The translations under genes and the position numbers were made by a program. A model generated the notes under the pieces. That model saw nothing but the letters and a program-made list of their open reading frames with translations. It did no database searches and had not been told where the DNA came from. Positions 51,304-60,080 of a DNA stretch of 64,000 nucleotides are shown here, piece by piece. Position 1 is the stretch's first letter; the number at the start of each line of letters is the position of its first letter. Location: the NCBI GenBank assembly GCA_013214575.1, contig JABSSD010000119.1:1-64000 (forward strand), written 5' to 3'. Source of the stretch: Paracoccaceae bacterium. GTDB lineage: Bacteria; Pseudomonadota; Alphaproteobacteria; Rhodobacterales; Rhodobacteraceae.

Positions 51304-51653
51304 GATCTCTGCCGCCCTGCATCGCGTCGCAAAATCTGACGTCCATTTAATGTGATCCTTTGGTGACAACTGCGGCCTAACGCTCTATGTCGAGGCCAAC
51401 GTCCCAAACGGATTCGAAGCCACCCGCCTTGCCGATACCGAAGATGACAGCTGTTCCCACCCTTGAGAAAGATCCGTTGCGCATTAATTGCGCTGCCTTT
51501 TTCACGCGCCCGGGCACCACAGGTGTTGGGCACGCCCGGCCAGGAGCAGGGCAACGGGACTTCGAAGGGACCATTATGGCCAGGGCCATAAGTCTAGACA
51601 CGGCTGGGCCTGCCCAGCTGATGCAAAACTCAATGTGAAAGTGGAGCCGCTGA
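51304..51653. other. Intergenic region upstream of purF
   Basis: These 350 bases contain open frames on both strands (plus 51387-51638, minus 51377-51601), but neither has a recognised product or ribosome site. The purF promoter should lie here. No PurR-type or riboswitch structure was recognised. Confidence 0.4.
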
Positions 51654-53180
51654 ATGTGTGGGATTTTGGGGATCGCAAACCAGACTGAAGATGTCTTTGC
51701 AGAGATCTATGACGGTTTGCTAATGCTACAGCATCGGGGCCAGGACGCATCTGGCATAGTCACCTATACCGGTGACAACTTCCGGGAACACAAGGCCAAT
51801 GGCCTGGTCAAGGATGTGTTCAACGCGCAGATCGCAAAAACCCTGACCGGTAAAATTGGCATCGGACATGTGCGCTATCCAACTGCAGGATCGCTGAGCG
51901 CCGCCGAAGCGCAGCCGTTCTTTGTGAACGCGCCTTATGGCATCTACCTTGTTCACAACGGCAATATCACCAACACCACCGAACAACGCGAAAAAATCAC
52001 CCGCAAATACAGCCGCCACCTGCGCACCACTTCGGATTCGGAAATCCTGCTGAACGTGCTGGCCGACAAAATCTCGGACAGCATCAAGGTCAACGGCACC
52101 AGCGACCCCAAGCGCAACCTGTTTGCCGGCGTCAAAATGACCATGGAACGTGTTCAGGGCGCCTATTCGGTCATCACCCTGATCGCCGGGGTCGGCATGA
52201 TGGCCTTTCGCGATCCGCATGGCATCCGGCCGCTGTCCATCGCACAGCGCAAAAACGAAAACGGCGGCCATGACTACGCCTTTGCTTCCGAAGATGTGGC
52301 CTTCGGCATCAACGGCTTTGAAAAGCTGCGCGATGTAAATCCCGGCGAAGCGGTGCTGGTTGATCTCGATGGCAATATGCACAGTTTTCAGGCGATCGAG
52401 GGCAAGCTCTCCCCCTGTATTTTTGAATATGTCTATCTGGCCCGACCCGATTCCATGCTGGACGGGATTTCGGTCTACAAGACCCAGCTTCGGATGGGGC
52501 AGACACTCGCCAAGCAAATTCAGGATTCGGGGCTGCAGATCGACAGCATCATCCCGGTGCCGGATTCCGCCCGGCCGGTGGCGCTGGAAGTGGCCAATGC
52601 AACCGGCATCCGCTACCGCGAAGGGCTGGTGAAGAACCGCTATGTGGGCCGCACGTTCATCATGCACGGTCAGGCAGAACGGCAGAAATCGGTACGCCGC
52701 AAACTGAATGCCATTCCGCTGGAGATGAAGGGTCTGAACATCATGCTGATTGATGATTCGATCGTGCGGGGCAATACCATGAAAAAGATCGTCGAGATGT
52801 GCCGCGCGGCCGGCGCAAACAAGGTCTATGTGGCCAGCGCATCGCCGCCGGTGAAATTTCCCAATGTCTATGGCATCGACATGCCCACCAAACAGGAATT
52901 GATTGCCAACCGCCGGACCCTCGACGAGATCCGGATTGAACTGGGCGCCGATGCGCTCATTTATCAAAAGCTTGAAGATCTGATCTGGGCGGCAAAAGAG
53001 GGCAACACAGACATCGAACAGTTTGATTGCTCTTGTTTTGATGGGAACTATCTGACCGGTAGCGTCAGCGAAGACTATCTCGCCTCGCTCGAGAGCAGTC
53101 GTCGGGTCAGTGACAAGATCAAGGATATGCCGACAGCCGGCGATTCCTGGAATGGGTCGAAACTTGCAGCCTTGGGCTGA
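51654..53180 (+). CDS. purF: PurF, amidophosphoribosyltransferase
   Basis: The 508-residue enzyme starts purine synthesis by making phosphoribosylamine from PRPP and glutamine. It starts MCGILGIA, so Cys2 becomes the N-terminal nucleophile of the glutaminase domain after Met removal. The phosphoribosyltransferase domain has the PRPP-binding IMLIDDSIVRGNTMK (about 362-376). No cysteine propeptide is present. It is separated from cvpA by the Hint gene, unlike the usual cvpA-purF pair. Confidence 0.97.
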   Translation: MCGILGIANQTEDVFAEIYDGLLMLQHRGQDASGIVTYTGDNFREHKANGLVKDVFNAQIAKTLTGKIGIGHVRYPTAGSLSAAEAQPFFVNAPYGIYLVHNGNITNTTEQREKITRKYSRHLRTTSDSEILLNVLADKISDSIKVNGTSDPKRNLFAGVKMTMERVQGAYSVITLIAGVGMMAFRDPHGIRPLSIAQRKNENGGHDYAFASEDVAFGINGFEKLRDVNPGEAVLVDLDGNMHSFQAIEGKLSPCIFEYVYLARPDSMLDGISVYKTQLRMGQTLAKQIQDSGLQIDSIIPVPDSARPVALEVANATGIRYREGLVKNRYVGRTFIMHGQAERQKSVRRKLNAIPLEMKGLNIMLIDDSIVRGNTMKKIVEMCRAAGANKVYVASASPPVKFPNVYGIDMPTKQELIANRRTLDEIRIELGADALIYQKLEDLIWAAKEGNTDIEQFDCSCFDGNYLTGSVSEDYLASLESSRRVSDKIKDMPTAGDSWNGSKLAALG

Positions 53181-53303
53181 AGTCATTCATCGAGAAACCC
53201 ATAAGGCGGCAGGCCATTTCCTGCCGCTGAAAAGCCGCGGTAAAGCGACTGTTTGAAATCCTGCCCTGAGCAGAGTATGAGCTCGAATCAACCTGATTTG
53301 GAG

Positions 53304-53330
53304 GCGCTGACCAATAGGTCGGCGCTTTTT
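53304..53330 (+). terminator. Rho-independent terminator after purF
   Basis: GCGCTGACC-AATA-GGTCGGCGC (one T-G pair) is followed by five T. It lies 124 bases after the purF stop and just before the next gene. Confidence 0.88.
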
Positions 53331-53356
53331 CCTTTACCCGCAGAAAGGCCCGCCTC

Positions 53357-53920
53357 TTGGACGCGCATCTAGCCCGTATGTTGACCTCGTCACGCCAGTG
53401 TCGCTGCTGCGGTGCGACCTTTGCGCAGCTTCTCAGCCTGGCCTGCGATCGCCCGGATCTGTGCCCCGAGGATACGCCGCAACAGGATAATTCAGCAATC
53501 TCCGCCGAAAAGGGCGATATTCTCACCGATGATTTCTGTCGTATCGGCGACTTGCATTTTCTACGCTGCGTCTTGGCGATACCGTTGATTGGTGGCGACG
53601 ACGAGGAATTTGTTCTGGGCACCTGGGCCAGCGTCAGCGCCGAGGATTTTATTGATTACCTGGATATGTTTGACATGCCAGAGACCGAAGGTCTGGGCAA
53701 ACGCCCGGCCTGGCTCTCCAACGCCATTCCCCCCGGTCTGGGCGAACCGGTGGCAGGCATGTTGAACATGCGGTCCCCGGGGCAGTATCCCGAGCTAAAA
53801 ATCTCCGAAACCAATCACCCGCTCTACCCGTTGCAGAAAAACGGTGCCGATCTCGAAGAACTGTTCGACCTGCTTTACAGCTACGGTCATGATCTGGCCT
53901 CACTGGTCTATGATTCCTGA
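53357..53920 (+). CDS. DUF2199 protein
   Basis: The 187-residue protein belongs to DUF2199. CRCCGATF (about 15-22) and a later Cys pair suggest an N-terminal zinc site, followed by the DDEEFVLGTWASVSAEDF segment (about 74-91) typical of the family. The function is unknown. The TTG start at 53357 has AAAGG upstream; ATG 53378 is an alternative. Confidence 0.72.
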   Translation: MDAHLARMLTSSRQCRCCGATFAQLLSLACDRPDLCPEDTPQQDNSAISAEKGDILTDDFCRIGDLHFLRCVLAIPLIGGDDEEFVLGTWASVSAEDFIDYLDMFDMPETEGLGKRPAWLSNAIPPGLGEPVAGMLNMRSPGQYPELKISETNHPLYPLQKNGADLEELFDLLYSYGHDLASLVYDS

Positions 53921-54128
53921 TCGCAGCCAAAGCTGACATTCAAGGGGGGTCGGACCACCTGCCCCTTATTTGCATGGGTTTGCGCTGGGATTTGCCGATT
54001 CCCGCCCTGCTCCGCGACATTCCGCGCACCGCAATTTTCCTCACCCTGTTCCCCCTGACCTTCGGCTGCTAAGCGCCAAGGGCGATAGACACATCTGGCC
54101 GCAGACCCCTGGCCTTGAGGGTATCAAA

Positions 54129-54377
54129 ATGACCAATGCCACCGTGGCTCAGCTGGCCACTCAGAACAAAGCGCTCGACCAGAGATCTCTGGCTTTGATG
54201 GGGATTTTTGGACCCGCCGAAAACCTGACTGCCCTGATCCGCCTGCCCGGCGGCCGCATCCGCCGGGTCAACCGCGGAGCCCGCCTGCCAGCAGGACGCG
54301 TCGTCGGGATCGACACAAAGGGTGTTTTGCTTGAGAAAAACGGTGCCACGCACCGTATTGCCATGCCCGGCGGGTAA
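54129..54377 (+). CDS. PilP-like small protein
   Basis: The 82-residue protein resembles the beta domain of type IV pilus assembly protein PilP / type II secretion protein GspC: LALMGIFGPAENLTALIRLP (about 21-40) then GGRIRRVNRGARLPAGRVVG. It has no signal peptide, so it is not a full pilus lipoprotein. No other pilus gene is near. The larger upstream frame extension lacks a start with a ribosome site. It may act in the cytoplasm in an unrelated role. Confidence 0.6.
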   Translation: MTNATVAQLATQNKALDQRSLALMGIFGPAENLTALIRLPGGRIRRVNRGARLPAGRVVGIDTKGVLLEKNGATHRIAMPGG

Positions 54378-54431
54378 TCCGTCGCAGCATGCCCCCTTGA
54401 CCCGCTGCGACGCTCGGACCAAAAGACTGCC

Positions 54432-55079
54432 ATGACACAGAAACTTGCTCTTATCACCGGCGCCTCGCGCGGTCTGGGTGCTGCTCTGGCCGAAGCGCTG
54501 GCGCCGACCCATCACATCCTCGCGGTGGCCCGCACCACTGGCGGCCTGGAAGACTTGGATGATCGCATCCAGGCGGCGGGCGGCAGCGCCACCCTGGCGC
54601 CGATGGATATCACCGACGCAGGCGCCATGGCGACCTTGTGTCGTGGCATTCATGACCGCTGGGGTCAGCTGGACCTCTGGCTGCATTGTGCCATTCACCC
54701 GGTGCCCCTAAGCCCGGCGAATTTTGTCGCGGGCAAGGATTGGGACAAATCGCTTGCCGTCAACGCCAGTGCCACAGCGCTGCTGATTTCCTATGTGACA
54801 CCGCTGCTGGGGCAGACTGGCCAGGCCGTCTTCTTTGACGACCCCCGCGCCGGGCAAAAGTTCTTTGGCACCTATGGCGCCACCAAAGCGGCGCAAATCG
54901 CATTGGCGCGCTGCTGGCAGGCCGAGACCAAAAAGACCGGTCCCAAAGTCTCCATCCTGACGCCGCAGCCGATGCCAACCGCCCTGCGCTCGCGCTTTTT
55001 CCCAGGCGAGGATCGCAGCACGCTGGCCACCCCCGCCGCGGAAGCCAAACGGCTGCTGGCAGAGCTGCAACTGTCCTGA
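54432..55079 (+). CDS. Short-chain dehydrogenase/reductase
   Basis: The 215-residue enzyme has the NAD(P)-binding GASRGLGAALAE motif (about 9-20), the catalytic Tyr-x-x-x-Lys in TYGATKAAQ (about 146-154) and an N-x-S region ahead of it. The substrate is unknown. It starts 54 bases after the PilP-like gene and is probably transcribed with it. Confidence 0.86.
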   Translation: MTQKLALITGASRGLGAALAEALAPTHHILAVARTTGGLEDLDDRIQAAGGSATLAPMDITDAGAMATLCRGIHDRWGQLDLWLHCAIHPVPLSPANFVAGKDWDKSLAVNASATALLISYVTPLLGQTGQAVFFDDPRAGQKFFGTYGATKAAQIALARCWQAETKKTGPKVSILTPQPMPTALRSRFFPGEDRSTLATPAAEAKRLLAELQLS

Positions 55080-55125
55080 TCCGGGCAACGCCAGTCCACA
55101 ACCAAGGCCAATGCGCACCGGACCA

Positions 55126-55156
55126 CCGGTGCGTGCAAGCACACACCCTACACCGG
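55126..55156 (-). repeat. GC-rich palindromic repeat, copy 5
   Basis: This is a nearly complete copy in minus orientation, 47 bases after the SDR stop and about 190 bases before surE. Confidence 0.82.
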
Positions 55157-55349
55157 CAGGATCGCGATATCCAAGGTCACCCTGGCCGCGGTTCAGCAAC
55201 GGCCAAACTCCATGCGATGTCAGCGCAGCGGGCAATTCTGTGACACCTTCGCCTACAGTGGTCGTTGGATGGCGTTCAACGACGGCGGGGACTTGCCCCG
55301 TTTGCTGCCACCGCCTATGCAGATAGAAACCACCACCAAAGGGCGAGAC

Positions 55350-56132
55350 ATGCGTATTCTCATCACCAATGACGACGGCATCAGCGCTCCGGGGCTGGTG
55401 GTACTGGACAGCATTGCAAAGGCCCTAGCTGGCCCGCAGGGCGAAGTCTGGACCGTGGCTCCGGCTTTTGAACAGTCCGGCGTTGGCCATTGTATCAGCT
55501 ACACCCACCCAACCATGATGACCAAACTGGCGGACCGCCGCTTTGCTGCCGAAGGATCTCCGGCGGATTGTGTGCTGGCCGGCCTGCATGTGGTGATGAA
55601 GGATTCGCCCCCTGATCTGGTCTTGTCCGGCGTCAACCGGGGCAACAACTCGGCGGAAAACGCCCTGTACTCCGGCACCTTGGGGGCAGCCATGGAGGCC
55701 GCCTTGCAGGGGGTCCCGGCGATTGGTCTGTCGCAGTATTTTGGCCCTAGGAACTATGACACCGCCAACCCATTTGAAGCCGCCGCCGTGCATGGTGCGG
55801 CGCTGATCTCCCGCATTATCGAAGCTGGTGTGCAGTCAAATCAGGACTACGGTCTGTTCTACAATATCAACTTCCCGCCGGTTTCAGCGGCCGAGGTCAA
55901 AGGCACCCGGGTCGCCGCACAGGGGCTCCGTCCCGGCACCTCGTTCACCGCTGAACCACAATTGTCGCCAACCGGGCGGCCCTATCTGTGGATCAAGGGC
56001 GGTGACCAGCATATTCCCACCGCGCCGGGCACCGATGCTGCGGTCAATCTGGACGGTTACATCTCGGTCACACCCATGCGTGCCGATCTGACCGCCCATG
56101 ACGCATTGGAGGCCCTGAAAGTCATCCAATGA
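55350..56132 (+). CDS. surE: SurE, 5'/3'-nucleotidase
   Basis: The 260-residue phosphatase starts [15 protein letters not shown] with the Asp-Asp metal ligands (8-9), and continues with [14 protein letters not shown] (about 90-103) and [10 protein letters not shown] (about 110-119), the SurE active-site blocks. It hydrolyses nucleoside monophosphates and acts in stationary phase. The start at 55350 is the conserved one; the upstream extension has no similarity. Its stop overlaps pcm, giving the common surE-pcm-nlpD order. Confidence 0.95.
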   Translation: MRILITNDDGISAPGLVVLDSIAKALAGPQGEVWTVAPAFEQSGVGHCISYTHPTMMTKLADRRFAAEGSPADCVLAGLHVVMKDSPPDLVLSGVNRGNNSAENALYSGTLGAAMEAALQGVPAIGLSQYFGPRNYDTANPFEAAAVHGAALISRIIEAGVQSNQDYGLFYNINFPPVSAAEVKGTRVAAQGLRPGTSFTAEPQLSPTGRPYLWIKGGDQHIPTAPGTDAAVNLDGYISVTPMRADLTAHDALEALKVIQ

Positions 56133-56776
56133 GCAGCCCCGATCCAGAAACCAAGATGCAGTTCCTATTTGCCCTGCGCTCCAAAGGGGTGACCGAGGCA
56201 CGGGTGCTCAATGCGATGGAAGAGGTCGATCGCGGCGCCTTCATTCGCGGGCTGTTTGCCAACCGGGCCTATGAGGACATGCCGCTGCCAATTGCCTGTG
56301 GCCAAACCATCTCGCAGCCCTCGGTGGTGGGATTGATGACCCAGGCGCTGCAGATCTCGCCGCGCGATACCGTGCTCGAGGTGGGCACCGGCTCAGGGTA
56401 TCAGGCCGCGATCCTGTCCAAGCTGGCGCGCCGGGTCTATACCATCGACCGGCACGCCCGGTTGGTGCGCGAGGCGCGGCAGATCTTTGAAAGCCTGCAG
56501 CTCAGCAATATCACCTCACTGGTCGGTGATGGCAGCCATGGGTTGCCGGATCAGGCGCCGTTCGACCGTATTCTGGTCACCGCCGCCGCCGAAGACCCGC
56601 CGGGGCCGCTGTTGGCGCAGCTCAAGGTTGGCGGCATAATGGTGGTCCCCGTCGGTCAGTCCGATACGGTTCAGACCCTGATCCGGGTTCTCAAGACTGA
56701 AAACGGGCTGGACTATGATGAATTACGGCCTGTGCGCTTTGTTCCGCTGCTTGAGGGTCTGGGCAAAGAGACATAG
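56129..56776 (+). CDS. pcm: Pcm, protein-L-isoaspartate O-methyltransferase
   Basis: The 215-residue methyltransferase repairs isoaspartyl residues using S-adenosylmethionine. [18 protein letters not shown] (about 86-103) is the cofactor-binding motif I, and [13 protein letters not shown] (about 149) the later motif. [18 protein letters not shown] (about 57) is a family signature. It overlaps surE by four bases (ATGA). Confidence 0.95.
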   Translation: MSSPDPETKMQFLFALRSKGVTEARVLNAMEEVDRGAFIRGLFANRAYEDMPLPIACGQTISQPSVVGLMTQALQISPRDTVLEVGTGSGYQAAILSKLARRVYTIDRHARLVREARQIFESLQLSNITSLVGDGSHGLPDQAPFDRILVTAAAEDPPGPLLAQLKVGGIMVVPVGQSDTVQTLIRVLKTENGLDYDELRPVRFVPLLEGLGKET

Positions 56777-56891
56777 GTACTGCAGATCGAGGCTCAATCG
56801 GGGCCTCATCAACCGCCAAACTGGCGAACATATGATTGAATGGGTGCCTACCTCCTGGTCAAAAGGGGGATCGCAGTCCGAGGAGAGCAGA

Positions 56892-58130
56892 ATGCCGGTG
56901 ACCTCCGCACGAATCCGCAGTTTGGACCACAGTCTGGCCCGCAGGGTAACCCGCAGCACCGCTCTGTTGTCGGTGCTGGGGCTAATCGCAGCCTGTGAGG
57001 GACCGCTGGACTACGATCTGCGGGGCCAGATCGGTGCCTTCAGCACCTCCAACGCCGCCCAAAACGCCACCACAGGCCGCCCGCAGGCAGATGATCGCGG
57101 TTTGATCACATATCCCAACTATCAGGTGGCCGTCGCCCGGCGCGGCGATACCGTTGCGGATATTGCCACCCGTATCGGATTGCCGGTGGACGAGGTTGCC
57201 CGCTTCAATGGCGTGCAAGCCGAAGACCGCCTGCGACCCGGTGAAGTTCTTGCCCTGCCCCGCCGGGCTCCGGATCAGCTGATCGCCGGCAGTGCTGCCA
57301 ATCCAGGATCGGTCGATATTGAGCAACTGGCAGGATCAGCCATTGAGGGAGCCGCCACCACCTCGCCCAATCCAGGATCGGTGACCACAACCCGGTTGCA
57401 GCCTGCCCCGTCCAGGATTGACAAACCCCAGGTGCAGGCTGGCCCCGAACCGGTCCGGCACCGGGTGGCACGCGGCGAAACCGCCTATACGGTGTCCCGA
57501 TTGTACCAGGTGCCGGTCAAGGCGCTGGCCGAGTGGAACGGCCTGGGCAGTGACTTTGCCATCCGGGAAGGCCAGTATCTGCTGATCCCACTCAAGGACA
57601 AGTCGGCGCCTGCCGTGGCCTCTCCTGTGGCCGCCTCGACGGTGACGGTACCAGGACAGGGCACCACCACCCCGACGCCGCCCAGCTCGACCAGACCTTT
57701 GCCACTCGAAACCGTGGCCGCCGCCGCCGAGGCGCAGGCACTGCCCGATATCGAGGTGCCGCAACCGAGCCGCAGCAGCCAGGCGGCCATGAGCTATCCG
57801 GTGCAGGGCAAGATCATCCGCGCCTATTCCAAGGGCAAAAATGACGGCATCGACATCGCCGCAGCAGCTGGCGCGCCGGTCCAGGCTGCCCGCAGCGGCA
57901 CCGTCGCCGCCATCACCGCCGATTCTAACAAGGTGCCGATCATTGTCATCCGCCATGATGACAAGCTGCTGACCGTCTACGCCAATGTCGACAACATCGC
58001 GATCAGCAAAGGCGACCGGGTCACCCGCGGCCAGACCATTGCAACCCTGCGCAGCGGCGACGACGCCTATGTCCATTTTGAGGTCCGTGACGGATTTGAT
58101 TCGGTCGATCCGCTGCCCTATTTGCAATAG
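56892..58130 (+). CDS. nlpD: NlpD-like lipoprotein with two LysM domains and a degenerate LytM domain
   Basis: The 412-residue protein has a lipoprotein signal (LGLIAACEG, Cys at about 35), two LysM peptidoglycan-binding repeats (about 72-118 and 193-237), a Pro/Thr-rich linker and a C-terminal M23/LytM domain (about 300-410). The catalytic histidines are replaced (KNDGIDIA and YVHFEVR in place of the H-x(3)-D and H-x-H motifs), so it should activate an amidase such as AmiC rather than cut peptidoglycan. AGGAG precedes the start. surE-pcm-nlpD is the classic order. ANPGSV/PNPGSV is a short internal repeat. Confidence 0.88.
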   Translation: MPVTSARIRSLDHSLARRVTRSTALLSVLGLIAACEGPLDYDLRGQIGAFSTSNAAQNATTGRPQADDRGLITYPNYQVAVARRGDTVADIATRIGLPVDEVARFNGVQAEDRLRPGEVLALPRRAPDQLIAGSAANPGSVDIEQLAGSAIEGAATTSPNPGSVTTTRLQPAPSRIDKPQVQAGPEPVRHRVARGETAYTVSRLYQVPVKALAEWNGLGSDFAIREGQYLLIPLKDKSAPAVASPVAASTVTVPGQGTTTPTPPSSTRPLPLETVAAAAEAQALPDIEVPQPSRSSQAAMSYPVQGKIIRAYSKGKNDGIDIAAAAGAPVQAARSGTVAAITADSNKVPIIVIRHDDKLLTVYANVDNIAISKGDRVTRGQTIATLRSGDDAYVHFEVRDGFDSVDPLPYLQ

Positions 58131-58165
58131 GGCCTGCTAAAATGGCGCCACAGCGCCATGCCTGC

Positions 58166-58193
58166 GGCGCGAGTACTTTTGGCAAAAAGAAGC
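58166..58193 (+). repeat. AT-rich 3' motif, variant I (copy i), with a preceding hairpin
   Basis: GAGTACTTTTGGCAAAAAGA lies 36 bases after the nlpD stop. A hairpin ATGGCGC-CACA-GCGCCAT (58142-58159) sits just before it. Confidence 0.65.
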
Positions 58194-58209
58194 ATGGGGC
58201 GCTGCGGTG

Positions 58210-59052
58210 TCAGCGCAGCGTGATCCCCTGGCGTCCCGCCAGATCGACAAAGAACTGCCAGGCCACCCGCCCCGACCGGGCGCCGCGCGTTGCCTGCCAT
58301 TCAATGGCCTCGGCGCGCAGCTGATCGGCGTCGCGTTTGAGGCCATGGGCCGCACAATAGCCAGCAATCATTTCCAGATATTCATCCTGGGTACAGGGAT
58401 GGAAGCCCAGCCAGAGACCAAAGCGGTCTGACAGAGAGACCTTCTCCTCCACCGCCTCCGAGGGGCTGATGGCGCTGGAGCGTTCGTTTTCGATCATCTC
58501 ACGCGGCATCAGGTGGCGCCGGTTTGAGGTGGCATAGAACACCACGTTTTCAGGGCAGCCTTCGATGCCGCCGTCCAGCACCGCCTTGAGGCTTTTGTAG
58601 TGCTGATCATCGTGACTGAACGACAGGTCATCACAGAACAGGATGAACCGCTGCCGAGCAGTGCTCAGAAAGTGCAACAGCCGCGCCACCGAGGGCAGGT
58701 CTTCGCGTTGCAGCTCGATCAGTTTCAAATCGGGGCAGTCACTTAGCAAGCTGGCGTGAATGGCTTTGACCAGGCTGGATTTCCCCATGCCGCGGGCGCC
58801 CCACAACAGGGCATTATTGGCCGCAAACCCCTGCGCAAAGCGGCGGGTGTTGTCCAGCAGCGTATCGCGCGAGCGGTTGATGCCCACCAGCAGCTCCAGA
58901 TCCACCCGGCTGATATGCGCCACCGGTTCCAGACGCTCGGGGTCCACATGCCAGACAAAGGCCGAGGCCGCCGCAAAATCCGGCGCTGCCAGTGGCGCTG
59001 GCGACATCCGTTCAAGGGCGTCGGCGATGCGGGTCAATGCGGTCTGGTCCAT
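58210..59052 (-). CDS. DUF815 AAA-type ATPase
   Basis: The 280-residue protein belongs to DUF815. It has Walker A GARGMGKSSLVKAI (about 84-97), Walker B FILFCDDLSF (about 128-137), sensor region FYATSNRRHLMPREM (about 167) and an arginine-rich C-terminus. These ATPases occur widely in alphaproteobacteria without a fixed partner. The start at 59052 is supported by the family N-terminus; twelve extra residues are possible upstream. Confidence 0.85.
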   Translation of the reverse strand: MDQTALTRIADALERMSPAPLAAPDFAAASAFVWHVDPERLEPVAHISRVDLELLVGINRSRDTLLDNTRRFAQGFAANNALLWGARGMGKSSLVKAIHASLLSDCPDLKLIELQREDLPSVARLLHFLSTARQRFILFCDDLSFSHDDQHYKSLKAVLDGGIEGCPENVVFYATSNRRHLMPREMIENERSSAISPSEAVEEKVSLSDRFGLWLGFHPCTQDEYLEMIAGYCAAHGLKRDADQLRAEAIEWQATRGARSGRVAWQFFVDLAGRQGITLR

Positions 59053-59224
59053 CGTAGTCTCCGTCAGGTTCTGCCGGTGACAAAGCATGTTCGGGCGGGG
59101 GCAACAAGGGGCCTCGGCAAGGATGGGCTACATATCCCGGCGGCGGCAACACTATGCTAGACTGGCAGCAATTTGCCCTACTCTACTGGGAAATTTGAGT
59201 ACCTCTTTCGCTAAAGGATCCGCC

Positions 59225-59992
59225 ATGGAACGTTTTGAATCCTATATAATTTGCACAAGTCCTCGAAGCGGAAGCACCCTATTGTGCAAGCTGCTGAGCA
59301 ACACCGGGGTGGCGGGTGTTCCAGGGTCACATTTTCACGCGCCGTCGCTTGCTGCCTGGCTTGGCTATTACCAGCTGACGCCCGACGCAGACGCCACACA
59401 GCAACAGACCCTGAATGCCGTATTCAGCGCTGCATATGAGCATGGCAGAGGCGGAACTGACGTATTTGGATTGCGTTTGCAGCGGCACAGTTTTGACTTT
59501 TTCATGCATCAGTTGAGCATTTTGCATCCTGAAATACCAGGTGAGAAATCGCGGCTGAAATCTACTTTCGGAAATCCCCTGTTCATCCACCTCACGCGGG
59601 GGAACAAGCTCGAACAGGCGATATCCTACGTGAAGGCAACCCAAACCGGGCTGTGGCATGCCGCACCTGACGGAACGGAACTGGAGCGTCTCTCGGCCCC
59701 CAGAGAACCGGCCTATGATGCTCAGGCAATAGCCAAGCAGCTATCTGAATTTGCCACCATGGATGACGAATGGAAGTCATGGTTTGCCACCGAGGAAATA
59801 GAGCCCCTGAGTGTCACTTATGATGAGCTGTCGTCGGCGCCTCTGGCGACACGCGCGCGAATCCTTGAACGTCTTGGCCTGGACTATGAACCGGATGGCA
59901 AAGACGAGCTACCGGTGGCCAAGCTGGCAGATGCAACCAATCAAGCGTGGTTTGACCGGTTCACATCAGAACTGTCAAAAATTAAGACCTGA
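59225..59992 (+). CDS. Stf0-type sulfotransferase
   Basis: The 255-residue protein has the 5'-phosphosulfate-binding loop ICTSPRSGSTLLCKLLSNTG (about 9-28) and a 3'-phosphate site LFIHLTRGNKLEQAISYVKA (about 119-138), characteristic of the Stf0 (trehalose sulfotransferase) family. GFNPLFI and TGLWHA regions also match. The acceptor is unknown; Stf0 enzymes sulfate sugars. Codon use is slightly more A+T-rich than in neighbours, which suggests later acquisition. Confidence 0.86.
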   Translation: MERFESYIICTSPRSGSTLLCKLLSNTGVAGVPGSHFHAPSLAAWLGYYQLTPDADATQQQTLNAVFSAAYEHGRGGTDVFGLRLQRHSFDFFMHQLSILHPEIPGEKSRLKSTFGNPLFIHLTRGNKLEQAISYVKATQTGLWHAAPDGTELERLSAPREPAYDAQAIAKQLSEFATMDDEWKSWFATEEIEPLSVTYDELSSAPLATRARILERLGLDYEPDGKDELPVAKLADATNQAWFDRFTSELSKIKT

Positions 59993-60030
59993 GCCCCAAA
60001 CTCGGCTTTGTTCGGCAAAGCTGCCAACAA

Positions 60031-60060
60031 AAAAGGCGCGCCATCGCTGGCGCGCCTTTT
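60031..60060. terminator. Bidirectional terminator between Stf0 gene and tatC
   Basis: AAAAGGCGCGCC and GGCGCGCCTTTT form a perfect 12-bp stem with a six-base loop. A on one side and T on the other let it serve both convergent genes. Confidence 0.93.
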
Positions 60061-60080
60061 GATTTCAATAAGCCTCGGAC

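Noticed and set aside
51726-53186. 486-codon open frame antisense to purF
   Set aside because: It is another long antisense frame in a conserved gene; the protein has no recognisable domain and purF is complete on the plus strand.
57298-57382. Repeated 16-base CCAATCCAGGATCGGT inside the nlpD-like gene
   Set aside because: It is two in-frame copies in the low-complexity linker encoding NPGSV; this is ordinary linker duplication, not a mobile or regulatory repeat.
59195-59215. Possible tenth copy of the AT-rich motif before the Stf0 gene
   Set aside because: TTTGAGTACCTCTTTCGCTA matches only the first half; the AAAAAGAA part is missing.
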